64,000 nucleotides of DNA from positions 3,654,673 through 3,718,672 of the forward strand of contig OX442426.1 of assembly GCA_949361645.1 (NCBI GenBank), written 5' to 3'. Below the pieces are notes generated by a model that saw nothing but the letters and a program-made list of their open reading frames with translations, ran no database searches and was not told the origin of the DNA. Source of the stretch: Spongilla lacustris (lineage: Eukaryota; Porifera; Demospongiae; Spongillida; Spongillidae). The position numbers and the translations under genes are program-made. The number at the start of each line of letters is the position of its first letter. Positions within the stretch are counted from its first letter, which is position 1. Shown piece by piece: positions 36,124 to 47,311 of the stretch.

Positions 36124-37521
36124 CGTATAATAATTATACTAACATTTTAAATTGGTAAGGAACCAAGAAAACAAACCCACGTCTTTTCAAAAAGTTATTT
36201 GTGCAAGCCAATGCTAAGGGATCAAAAAAATGTGTTGTTGTGTAGATCATATACATGTACATGTAGTGTAAATTTTCCATAGGTTTTGGAAACCAGTGGT
36301 CAAACATCCATCAGTACTGCTGTGGCATGCTTCTTGGTACAAGAGGGGGCTGACCTGTATGAGAAGAACATACTTGGGCAGACTCCTACACAGTTATGTT
36401 CGGATGACATAACAACGCTGCTCCTTACATTTGCTGTGAAAAAGGGGCAAGTTAATTTGCATGCTGTGGGTTAGGATGTGTATCATTGTTCATTACTTGA
36501 TTACAGTTCATTCCGTGGAAGCTTGCGATTTAGTGGGGTGCAACCTCCTCTTACTCCATTAATAGGCCTTGGGACGGTAATGTTGTTCATGGTCTAGACG
36601 GTAGGCAGGAATTTACTAAACTATTGTCCTTATTCTTTATGACTAGACACCAACAGGGCCAGCTGCAGAAGAGCTACCACCACCTATTATGACACCACCA
36701 ATTATGACACCCCCTAGTAGTGTACCTCCTGTTAGTGCACCTGCTGTAGGTGCAGCTGCAGTTGGTGCACCTGCTGTAGGTGTAGCCACTGCTACAGGCT
36801 AGTGATAAATTGGTTCATACTTTAACCAGTGTCATTAGTTGTCTCTATAATCATAGCTGAGGGCATTCAATGCCTCTTGTGTGATGAGCTTGTTGATGTG
36901 AGGTTTGAACCATGTGGCCATGCTGTTGTGTGTACTAAATGCGCAGAGAGAGCTAAGAAATGCCCGTCCTGCAAGGTAGGAAATAGTTTGTGTGTTTTTC
37001 CCAGCACCTCATTATTTTCACACTTATAGACACCAGTGAGGTCCTTTTCCAAGCTGCAAAGAAAGTGTACTATGTGCACAGAAGAACTAACTTCAGTTAC
37101 AATGCAACCATGTGGCCACAAATTTTGCCAAAGTACTCACACGCACACACACACACACCCATTCCATGATTATCATTACAAACATTTGACATTCCCTCAG
37201 AATGCGCCTTAAGAATGCGTGTTTGCTTTGAGTGCCGTAAAGAAATTCAAGCAAAAGATGGTCTAGGTAAGTCATCTTGCTATGGATAATAGCATTCTAT
37301 ACTACATTATTCCTTATTCAGTTCATGTAGTGGAGCCTGTGCAGCAACCAGCACAGCCCACCATGCCACTGGATGCATCTCCCTGCATGATATGCCTCAC
37401 TGAACCAAGAAACACAGCCCTCCTGTGTGGACATCAATTGTGTTGGGACTGTGCACAAAGGGTTGACTCTTGTCCAGTGTGTCGAAAATTTATTACCCAT
37501 AGAATTCGTCTGTTTCTATAA
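26053..37521 (+). CDS. mib: Mind bomb E3 ubiquitin ligase (1002 aa, complete)
   Basis: Exons: 26053-26290, 26703-26874, 27755-27861, 28607-28665, 29158-29229, 29286-29352, 29577-29725, 30097-30204, 30279-30383, 31050-31185, 31802-31944, 32075-32182, 32240-32280, 32454-32613, 32717-32868, 34100-34226, 34347-34556, 36283-36446, 36507-36576, 36647-36779, 36857-36975, 37030-37132, 37201-37266 and 37322-37521. Phase closes to 1002 residues, close to vertebrate MIB1. Domains in order: MIB/HERC2 ([16 protein letters not shown]), ZZ zinc finger (CDSCGQ...[10 protein letters not shown], about 84-135), second MIB/HERC2 ([14 protein letters not shown]), two SH3-like repeats (GGWKDEM, GGWNDDM), ankyrin repeats (about 455-795), a P/A-rich linker, and three RING fingers (840-1002) ending [16 protein letters not shown]. 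Mind bomb ubiquitinates Delta/Jagged ligands so that they are endocytosed in Notch signalling. One intron appears to be GC-AG; the donor at 36779 is the least certain. Confidence 0.95.
34620..34648 (+). repeat. TA/TG microsatellite in a Mind bomb intron
   Basis: A tata run passes into about ten tg units, just after the exon ending at 34556. The 1.7-kb intron that follows has no other recognisable feature apart from a G run near 35337 and the poly-G tract at 36097. Confidence 0.85.
36097..36123 (+). repeat. Poly-G tract in a Mind bomb intron
   Basis: Twenty-seven consecutive G, about 160 bp upstream of the exon beginning at 36283. In the pre-mRNA it would be a G-run able to form a quadruplex. 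Confidence 0.95.
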
Positions 37522-38592
37522 TTGTATATTAAATGTTCTTTGATTAAACTCCACTGCTGCATGTGGCCAGTGTGACACAGCAAATAAATAGGCAAATCCA
37601 CACATATATAAACACATCCACACACTCATATATTAACATGCTATGTACCAATATCGAATGATGAGACAGTGACTACCAACCCATGAACAAAGGTTAAGAG
37701 GCTTTGGTTCTGGGTACCATGAATGACTTTGTGTAACTATAGTACATGTGGGAGGGTACTAGCAGATGGCGTCAAAATGAATATTGTCCACCATTTCAAC
37801 CTCTGGCGGCGATGCCATCAAGTCACGCCTGTCTAAAATTGACTTATCCAGTTTTTGTAAAGTGTCTAGCAGGGTATATATAAGTGAAGTTTTTGTGAAG
37901 TGTATCATTTTCTAGCAGTCAATATATAAGTGTATGTGCACCATTATATACCTCTGTGTACTTTGTGTACCTGTAAATCAATCAATCAATCGATCAATCT
38001 GGCTTTTTTTATTTATTAGGTTGGGATTGTGCACAAAAGGTTGACTCCTGTCCATTGTGTTGGTAAATGAGATGCCCCCCTAATATTACCAATGTAGTTA
38101 CATGTAGTTTCAGTATCAATTTAGTGCGCTGTTTATTTTTGCATTCGGCCAAATGCACTTACCAATGATATATGTACATGTATAGGCAGAAACACCAGTA
38201 GACTATGGTATCATAAATTTCATACAATGGAAACAATAATTTTAGGCCATACTATTGATAAGTGTATTTAAAACAAAACAGGTGTAGCATATTCCATTTT
38301 CAAATGGTTTTGTCTGAAATAATATTAATTTCAACCACAGTGTATATGTATACACAGGCAAATGATGTAAATCATGCAATGCATTTAACTACAAATGTGC
38401 TGCTGGAAACAGTACCCCCAAAACATGAAATACAATCGCAACGCTTGAATCAAGCCTATATGTATGACATGGTAAAGCCAACACAAAACAGTCATTACAA
38501 TTGCCTTTGGAAACAATGCAAGGCTTTTAAAATGCACAGTGTTAATGTATGAAACAGTTCCCTTAACTGTTGAGAATGCCAGGGAGTATTGA
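37522..38592. other. Tail-to-tail intergenic region between Mind bomb and Dishevelled
   Basis: It holds the 3' UTRs of both genes. An aataaa lies near 37583 on the plus strand, and a tttatt near 38132 could serve the minus-strand gene. It also contains a duplicated scrap of the Mind bomb last exon (entered separately). No other gene is visible. Confidence 0.5.
38019..38067 (+). pseudogene. Duplicated fragment of the last Mind bomb RING exon
   Basis: After a T-rich stretch ending attag, the sequence reads WDCAQKVDSCPLCW followed at once by TAA. The true exon, about 580 bp upstream, reads [16 protein letters not shown]. About 46 bp are duplicated at roughly 88% identity. The splice-acceptor-like border and the in-frame stop mean it could act as an alternative last exon giving a truncated third RING, but a dead partial duplication is simpler. 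Confidence 0.75.
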
Positions 38593-41500
38593 CTACACGA
38601 CGTCAATAAAGTGCTCCGCAATCGGGTTATCCAGTGCCTGCAAAAAACTTTCTCGACTCTGCCCTAAATGGGAAGGAACACCAAGTGCGTTGTTTCTGCT
38701 ACTGTAAATGCTGTGCCTGTCTGGTTGTGAGCCCATCTGCTGCGACACGCTTGAAAATCCGCTTGAAGAGCTCATACTGGCAGAGTGTTTCATTTGCGAC
38801 GACGTGATCTTCGGTGGTTCAGCAACTCCATTGGAGGAACCGTTGTTGCCGTTACTATTGACAGAGGCTGATCGATGACGGTGTTGAGAACTACTTCCAC
38901 TGGTACCACTGCCAGCTGGTGAAAGGTGGCCAGATGTTGCTCGATTATCTACAAAATTTGAATTTCAAATAAGAATACAAACTAAATCTAAATTCAAGCC
39001 ATACCAGGGGAAGGAGAGTTTGATTTGCTACTATGTGAAGAACTGGATGTGGCTGTAGGTCGATTTGGAGCTGAGAAGTAGTCTATTGAGTACTCCCCAT
39101 CTGAAGATCCCCAGTGATTACTTGGAAGGGGCCCCAGCGTATCACCATCTCCAGAATCACTGAGATGCAGGTTGCTGAACTCTGATAGAATTACATCAGA
39201 TTTAGAGCAAAAATTCTCCCATGAAATAAATTGAGCTAACCAGCTGGTAATGAGTTTGCTGCTGCTCTGAAGTCTCCAAACACATAATAGCATTGCTCTG
39301 AAAACGTTATCTTGTTCACCGTGTGACGAATGAAGCCATGCTGTAGGTACAAAGTGATATCAATAAACTGGTGTCAACAAAACAAACACACACAAGCCCA
39401 ACCTTCAGCATTAACGCTGCATACTTTCTTGCATGCCTTCTATCAATAAAGCCATCCACATTAATATTCAGCCAATCTACTAGGTCTGAGCCTGAAGAAG
39501 GAGGTCAAACTCTTGCTTTGGTCAAATACAAGAAATACCATACCAATAAATGACTTTGGAATAGTCATCTTCAGCCAGATACGATCCTTCACTTCTAAAC
39601 CTGAAGTTGGGGTTGCAAGTGCCTTTGCTATTCTGTACATCGGTGTTGTGAGTGTTAACTTGGACGGCATAGCTAGGAGACAAAAAACAATTTTTAAAAA
39701 TGAACGTATGTACATATAAATCACATATACACGTACACATGTATATGACACTATTAGCTTCAAAATGTCTTACTTTCTGATTCGGGCATGGAGCTCACAA
39801 GGCTAGGAGATGAAAGTGATGTCATAGTGCTCAATGTTGGACTTCCAGTAAATGGACGGCTATAATCTACAAACAAACCACACAGGTGAACAAGACATTT
39901 CTGTATACAACTTTAGCATAAACTAGCCTGCTTGCTGATTAGCCTGCATCACCCATGCTGATGGATCAATAGGACGAATAGGCTCCACTACAAATTATGA
40001 AGCAAATAACTATATAAACTATTTAACCAAAGCTTCAAATACTAAACTTACAGCGAGGTTCAAATTGAGGCATATTAGGTTCAGAGCCCCAGCATTTCGC
40101 AACTGTTAAGGTGATAGCTCTGTTGAGAATGACAAAGGTATGGAGCTATTCATATAACACATCAACTTCACACGGGTGGAATGACAAATAGGTATTGAGC
40201 ACAAGCATGCACGGTAGTTAATGGGGCGGCCAATTATTTATCATTCATTTGAAGGCAGTGGGTCCAATTACACAACACCAACGCGAGTGCACCATTCCAT
40301 AGAATGTAAAAAAAAGTTCTATTTTTATACACCATATTTAATAGCACTTTAATTAGTGTTGTAATAGTTTTAAAAGACGTGAACAAAACCACTTTGAACA
40401 TACCCTGGTTGCTGGACTATTTCCCGTAGTGTGCGCACTGCATCATCGTTGCTCATTTTTTCAAAGCTAATACCATTCACCTGCATAAAATTGGGGGTAA
40501 TATTGCTAATACCATTCATGCACTGTGTGTGCTAGTGTGGTTTAGATGTAGGTAGCTTCTGTGTATCTGTATATGAAGGTTCAAAGTGCTAAATAATGCT
40601 GCTACCATTAAGGTGATCTACATGTAACCAGCCTCTCATAAGACACACCACACACCTCCAAAAGCATATCTCCCTGCTGTATCCTGCCATCTGCTGCAAC
40701 AGCTCCACTGAATGAAAATAATACATATTATACACATATGCACACATACATGTCATCATACCCTTTCATGACAGATCCAACGTATATCCCTCCTTCACCG
40801 TCGTCACTAGTCTGACCTACTATGCTGATGCCAAGGAAGCTCACTGAGTCTGCAAACAGAGGAAACCCCACTCACAAACGGATTTAATAAAAAGTACCCT
40901 ACCCTCCTCCCTCTTCCCTTTGGCTCTCCTCCATCCCCATTTCTTCTCTCCCTCCCTCTCTTCTCCTTGATAACCCTCCCTCCCACAATCACAGGAAATC
41001 TATATAATTGGCAAGGACCATCCCACATCAGATAATGTCATTGTAAGCAGGTGGATGCATTTCAACCACACATTTGTGCCACCTGCCAGAAGGAAGCTAC
41101 ATGTACAAAGCCATACATGACCCTTTCACAGCAGACAGCTTACATGTACAAGATGTACACACCTTATCTACAACAAGGCATCAAACCCAGACAATCATAG
41201 GAATCTAAAGCAGTCTGAAAAATGTGACATCCAAAATCAGATCAATCATAAGAATGTGCAGCAGTTAAAGCCACTGAATGATCTAACATTGAAGCCAGCA
41301 TGATCAAAGCATGAAGACCACATAACAAACTACCACAAAGTTTACAAAGCACAGGACATCAAAAGATCAGGCTGCATACTTATATTCCTATGCAGTATGA
41401 ATATCAGACATAATATAAGCTTTTTAAAAAAACAGTTCACATGAAGCAGAAAATCCAATGTTCACATAATGACTGAAGCATTCACTCTGCTGACATTATC

Positions 41501-43193
41501 ACGTGTTTACTTTTAAGCACTACACCTGCTTACATTACAATGCTCTTTATGCACCCTTGCTGACATTACTAAAACCAAAGGGATGCAATTACCCATATTC
41601 AAAACCACATTGATGATCTGCATTGATCCATCTGTTGTCACACTGGATGATGTCATGGTACTACAAGAGGTGCTCTTTGAAGGCAAATAAAAATGACATA
41701 TAATCCACCACCAGGACTTCAAAGGCACCAACATACCCGTGGGATTTTTGGCCGAGTCTTGGTAAGAACCTTCTTCCGTGGCTGCAAAGATGTAAGTGTG
41801 CTAGCACTAACACGGCTAGAGAAAGAAACCTTTATCAATTGCCAGCTGTGCATGATTATAACCTATGCACCTTTGAGTGTCTTCGGTGTCACAAAATGAG
41901 GTTGCATCCAGGTCAGTTCCACTTACTACACTTGTTATGTCAGTACAGCTCTCCATATCAGACTGCCCATTTGACGACTGCTTCCCTCTGTGCTGCCGAT
42001 GCTTGCTGTGGTGTCGATGTCGATGACTGCGAGATGTTGCCTTGGACACTGTACAAACAAAAAAAAAAAACAATTAAAATGAACAGTGTGGCATCAATAT
42101 TCTCCACATTAGCCACAGAGGCTTTTTGGTAACTGATACACTAAATGAATTCCAGTAACATACTTCCTGATGCAACTGACATCTCATCCTCCCCCCTTGC
42201 ACGCCTATGGAGATGAATACAAGCAGACATGTAAGTAAGCTCTGCTACAAATAAAACTTACACAGAGGCAGTGTCCCCTTTCATAGCACCACTATCCGAT
42301 CCTGAAGCACTACTGTCACCCGTTACAACCTAAATAAAATGATTACATCATTGTCCAAAATACTAAGTACTATATAATAGAAGAGAGTTATGGGGGGTGG
42401 AGCATGGGTGTTGATAGTTCAAAGCAATTGGCTTACCCAACAGACCACCCTTCCATTAGCACTGGGTAGAAGTGCACCATCATCAGCCACCTCCTCTTTC
42501 ACCACTCTAAAAAATATATAGAACCATACAAGTTGCGGGCTACCCTACAGCACAATACCACCATGTATTACACATCAAAGAACATATTCCCATGAATGCA
42601 GCAGGTGACTCAGCAGTGTAAACAACTTGGCAGAGAACTGAATCCAACACCTTTCAAAAGCCAGCTAGGTTACATATGAGATCAATTTGGCTCATCTGCT
42701 TATCAACACTCCCACAATATACCCTGTGTCAGTAGCACACCAAGGATGTCACACCTGCACACATTTTTCAACCTTATGGACACTGAATAATAAATGAAAT
42801 GGATCCCACCTCCACTGACGAAATACGACACTTCTATGAATAGTGTGCAATTATATATGACGGCTGTCTTTTGTGGTAATCGTTAATGAATGTGTGTCCT
42901 CGTGTATTGATTTAATAAAATGCTACGCTGCCAACCAAACAGCGCATAAAAGCTTACACGAAGTTGTTAACGAATGTGTGCCCTTGTGTATTGACCTAAC
43001 AAAATGCTACGCTGCCAACCATAAACGCTTACCCAAAGTCATCATCCATTGACTTGAAAAAGAATTTGTGATACACTCTATTAAGTTGCGCTTTGAAATC
43101 ACCCAGCGTAACTTTCTCAGGGGCCGTCGGTACTTTCATTAAATACGGGGTTTCTTCATCGTCCACGTAGTAGATCACTTTTGTCTCCTCCAT
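38593..43193 (-). CDS. dvl: Dishevelled, Wnt signalling hub (655 aa, complete)
   Basis: Exons: 43193-43033, 42506-42437, 42329-42262, 42204-42164, 42048-41871, 41815-41737, 41674-41593, 40849-40762, 40707-40656, 40480-40404, 40119-40052, 39987-39928, 39866-39774, 39672-39544, 39491-39403, 39340-39241, 39181-39005 and 38948-38593. Phase closes to a TAG at 38593. The DIX domain (residues 1-80, starting [17 protein letters not shown]) polymerises with Axin; then come a basic/histidine-rich linker ([16 protein letters not shown]) and a lysine-rich stretch. The PDZ domain (about 210-295) has FLGISIVGQ and [20 protein letters not shown], the classic Dishevelled core. The DEP domain (about 375-465) has [10 protein letters not shown] and [20 protein letters not shown], followed by a Ser-rich tail. 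All three hallmark domains are present and family length is normal. The intron after 39928 seems to use a GC donor. Confidence 0.96.
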
Positions 43194-43488
43194 TGCTTCA
43201 AATCGAAGTGAAAATGTGCTGAATGTTAGAATGAAGACAACTCTTTCTTCGCTACAGTGCGCTAGTACTCCGATCTTTCACTCTTGTCAAACCAGCACAC
43301 CTAATTATAAGACAGCGTTACATGTACTGCCGAACAGAAACAATGAGAATGCCGGTAACCACAATCTCGTTATTCACACCTTTGCGCGGCAATAAGGTGG
43401 TTGCGTCACAACGTGTAATTTCTAATAATGCGGTTTTTGGCGCTCACAGTGCAGCTGTTTTATGTACTATTAGCGATTTGACAAAAAG
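43194..43488. promoter_or_regulatory. Likely bidirectional promoter of Dishevelled and the SIX6OS1-like gene
   Basis: The two start codons are 295 bp apart and divergent. The region is less AT-rich than its surroundings (cacctttgcgcggcaataag, ttgcgtcacaacgtgtaatt). A tgcgtcac word near 43404 resembles a CREB/ATF half-site palindrome, but one short match proves little. Confidence 0.45.
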
Positions 43489-45971
43489 ATGTCGTTAAAA
43501 AAATCTTCATCGAAGGATGGGTTTGATACGTTAGAGAAAGTGCTACAGAAAACAGGTGCGTTTGTACTAAGTATTTGAGTATCTGCATGTTTTTTATAAT
43601 TCCATGCAGAATTTGAAAACTCGCAACAAACGAAGGCCATTGAAACAGAGAAGGAAAGAATAAAAGGTACAATGTTTACTGTATAATTTATGTAAAATTT
43701 TACTACTCATTTCGAAAGCTTTTACTCAACGAACGAATGAAACCTTACAAAAAACGAAGGAGCTTGAGGGTTCCATAGCAGCATTGGATGACCAAGCTAA
43801 AAGATTACACAAGAGTTTCAAGTCGAGCAAAGATAATGCTGAAAGGTTAACTGATTTTATTTTAAGTACTGTGGCATAATTTACGTTACACTTTTTCAGT
43901 TTGAGGCACACTTTATCTGTATTGGAGCAACACGCAAATGCATTGCAAGAAAAACTTCAAGCTTCCGTTCAGGAAACACACCACCAAAAGTAAAAACTGC
44001 ACGTTGCATATATTGTGCCCAGTGATTTTATTAAATCAACATTGTTAGACTACTACATTCACAAGAATTGAACAAATACAAGTCTATCTGGTCAAGGTAT
44101 GAAGAAAAGTATGAATCCAGTCCCAAAGCTAAGTTTCTAGCTGCAATCATGGGGGAGCTAAATGTTGCCACTGAAAGAAGTAAGCAAAATGTTTTCAATT
44201 CATTCTACTTTGATTGTGTAACAATCAGGTTCAACCCTACATGATGAAATAGAACAACTAAAACAGCACTTGGCTCAATTTAAATGTGAGTTACATGTGC
44301 ATATAAAGATACAGTAGTGGTCAGATCATTTTAAATATTCTGAACCATTCTCTTACCTTTTAGAAATATAACTATAACTTACGACGTCTTGTTTTTGAAG
44401 TCTTATATGTATCCTCACATACAGGTAAAAGTCAACAGCAGAACTGGATTCCTAAAGTGATTAAAATGTATGTTCAGTACTGTTTGTTTATTATTTATCG
44501 ACAGCTGTGTGCCCTTAAGAGCTTGTATTCGAGTAGAAACTCAAAACATGATGGTTCTAACAAGACAGAATTGGTCTGACATCACAGTGTCTAAGAATGC
44601 AATAATGACTTTGAGGGAAAAAGTGGATGAAAGGAAAACTGCTGTCTCAAAAATTGCATCCAAATCTGAAATATCTGTGCTATCAAAAGTTAGCAAGGTA
44701 CTTACAAACACAGCAATATATAAAAATGCTACTGTAAAAGGAGATTGAATTATAGATTGCTCTGAGCATTTTCCAATGCAATCACCTGTTGAACTAATTT
44801 TAAATCATGATAGCTAAGCTATTTGTTATGATGTTATTAGAGGCACTTTTAATCACTGAACTTTTTATTCCATTACCAGGATATCACCACTGATGTCACT
44901 AATGTTGACTCTCAGCAAAATTCTCAACCATCAATGATTAAAATTCCTACAAAGTGTGCCAAATTGCACACTGCTGGTGATGGGATTAAGTATGCCTTGA
45001 ACATTCCTCAAACTCCACGAGTGTCCATTCCTGTTGAAATTAAGCAGTTAACACTTCCACCAGTTACTCCAGTACGAATTAAAGGCGTATTTCGTATGAG
45101 CAATGATAGTAGTTGTGGAAGTGGCCATCAGGTTGACCAAAGTGGTGGTATTCAGGCAAGAACTGGCCATTTAGTTTCACAGTTCAGGCATAAACTTGTA
45201 TTTCCAGCACCAGAAAGTACCCAAACATCTACACCACCAGGTATGTTTGTTGCAGGACCTGAAAAGCCTCGTTCATTTACTCTGAGCGTTCCCTCAAGAC
45301 CAAAATCTATGCAGCAATTAAGCTGTGGTAGTCAATCAGAAGTTTTTTCTAATCACACTTCAGCCAAGAACAGTTCCGTGTATGGAAGCATTGACACATC
45401 AGTTCAAGCTATTCAGGGTCCAAATTATGCAATGAGCAATAACCTGAGTGAAAATTTTGCAGCTAACACTGACCCAAATGAAGCTTTTGCAATGAACACC
45501 AGCCCAAGTGGAAAGTGTATGGATACAGCCAACCCTGGTCCTACTGAAAATTACACTGATGAACTGCAATCTGCAACTACCCAATGCTCTTCTAACATGT
45601 TGCATTCAGACTTCTCATCTTCTCTGCATGGATCCTGGTTTGATACCTGGGGCATTGAGAGCAATGCTGCTCATTCTGATCAGCAAGTGCTGTTTTCTCA
45701 TCCAGTTGGTACACTTGTGTGAAGATGCATTAATTACGTTATGCTTTATTTCCAGCCTAGCAGTGGAACAACAAGTACTGACATGTTCTCTGGTGGGTTT
45801 CTAAATAAAGGTAAGCATGGGTGTAATTTGCATGATTTAAAGGTTCCTATTCCAGGCTCTGGAGATGGTGGGTTTCCGTTCTTAGCTTCACAAGAAAACC
45901 CTGCCACCGAACCATTCTTCTGTGATGCAGGTAGAACATCAACTTTACCAGAAAGCAACACAGGTAATTAA
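43489..45971 (+). CDS. SIX6OS1-like protein, possible synaptonemal-complex central element component (590 aa)
   Basis: Exons: 43489-43555, 43610-43666, 43719-43845, 43900-43989, 44049-44179, 44229-44285, 44425-44467, 44505-44697, 44880-45716, 45756-45810 and 45856-45971. Phase closes to 590 residues; human SIX6OS1 has 587. The N-terminal half is coiled coil (residues 20-190) with LNKYKSIWSRYEEKYESSP, where SIX6OS1 has a comparable Y..Y..KYSE.P stretch. Then come NWIPKVIKI...RVETQN, matching a W..N.V.LR.ETQ stretch in the human protein, a long disordered half with LNIPQTPRVSIPVEIK, and a C-terminus with SGDGGFPFL. The similarity is recalled from memory and is weak at residue level; length and order of landmarks support it. 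If right, it acts in meiotic chromosome synapsis. If the GTGTGA donor at 45717 is not used, the protein stops at 45722. Confidence 0.7.
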
Positions 45972-46600
45972 TACATGGTATAATCATTGTAATTATACTG
46001 CAACGTGTATACACCTAGGTTTTGGACTTTCCTATCCTTTCATGATGCAAAGCTCAGAAACACCAAAAACTTCCCTGTTTACCTTCTGAAACATATTACT
46101 TAGTGCTGCAAATATGTTAATGTACTAATTTATCACTCATCTAGTTGTATTCAAAGCATGGCTGCCCCTCAAGCCTGTGCATGGTTAAGAGAGCTTCCAC
46201 TTCATCTGCTATCTGCCTTCAATAATACTATTTGTGTGCAATAATTATGGCATTTCAGTATAAATCTTGTCATAATCACATAAGTGCACAAAGCAATAAC
46301 AGTGGTGGTTGTCGGGTATATGCCAAGGAATCCAGGCCACGTTGCCCCTTCGCAATGCCACAGCTGGTTAGCAATTGAAACAAATGACCAAAAAAATGTT
46401 ACAAGTAACCTGTGCACCTTTTTTTTTATTTCCTTGCTAATTAACTAATTGTGTGGTCCAGGCGATAAATTCTTAGTGTAGGTATATTTGTCATATAGTC
46501 ACCTAATTAGACATTAAATATGACACATTGATGATTTTTAATTTAGAGCTTTAGCTCTAAGATACATTTATTAATTAAAGTTAAAATACTCAATAACACG
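45972..46600. other. 3' flank of the SIX6OS1-like gene
   Basis: AT-rich, with no ORF that has convincing splice borders. A short palindrome (agagctttagctct) lies near 46544-46558. It may include the 3' UTR of the plus-strand gene and the polyadenylation region of a possible minus-strand exon. Confidence 0.4.
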
Positions 46601-46602
46601 TA

Positions 46603-46737
46603 TAAAGTTACATATCAAAGTCTTCCACTAAATGCTGGCCCACAGAACCCATAACAGAAGCAGCATTTCCTCTTTGCACTGCTACTGATAGCTTTTGTAG
46701 CAAGTAAGAGTAGACATTGCACTGGCCAAGCTCCTTC
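46603..46737 (-). CDS. Possible 3' terminal exon of an unidentified minus-strand gene
   Basis: On the minus strand, after a 'tttgaag' acceptor-like border, the frame reads ELGQCNVYSYLLQKLSVAVQ, then RGNAASVMGSVGQHLVEDFDM and a stop. An AATAAA (plus-strand tttatt at 46567-46572) follows at a normal distance for polyadenylation. Upstream bases also read as coding in another frame (LEEWPFLCEVCKPGPHIPIA), so the piece could instead be a frameshifted pseudogene. I do not recognise the product, and no upstream exons were joined. Limits are approximate. Confidence 0.3.
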
Positions 46738-47311
46738 AAAGTCTCTCACCCAAAAACCTCTGATGTCTCAAGGCTATCGGTATGTGTGGTCCAGGTTTGC
46801 ATACTTCACACAAAAATGGCCACTCCTCCAGCCTCTGCAGCTGCTATTGCTGAGTATTGTCAGGGCAGGTGGTATCCCTTTTGCTTGATAAAAAATTTCA
46901 ATGGAGTTGCATGTACTTCACACACAGACCCTACATTACGTAACGATATCACGCATTGTTACGTAATATGCTATTTTGTTTTGGATGTTGCCATTTGTCG
47001 AATCATGATGGTTGTACGGGTACCCTTAATAATATTTTGGAAAGGGATATAGTATTAGTTGGTGCGCCGCTTGTGCAAATACTCAGTATCGAATTGCAGC
47101 AGTAGCTGCTGGAGAAGTGAGTTGCTTATAAAGACTATATCCCATATACTGCGCTCAATCAACCGTAAAGTCTTTCAAGTTCCTACATGTAGTGATACGA
47201 CGGTCTATTAATAATAATTAAAAGATTTAAATGTAAATTTTTAAGGGACTGTCCCTTTTTAAGGAGTTGGAGTCACGTGAAAATTAAAGGTGCATTTGTA
47301 AGTATTCGGCT

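Noticed and set aside
39371..39763. Plus-strand ORFs over the Dishevelled DEP exons
   Set aside because: They are shadows of the minus-strand exons, which match the DEP domain residue by residue.
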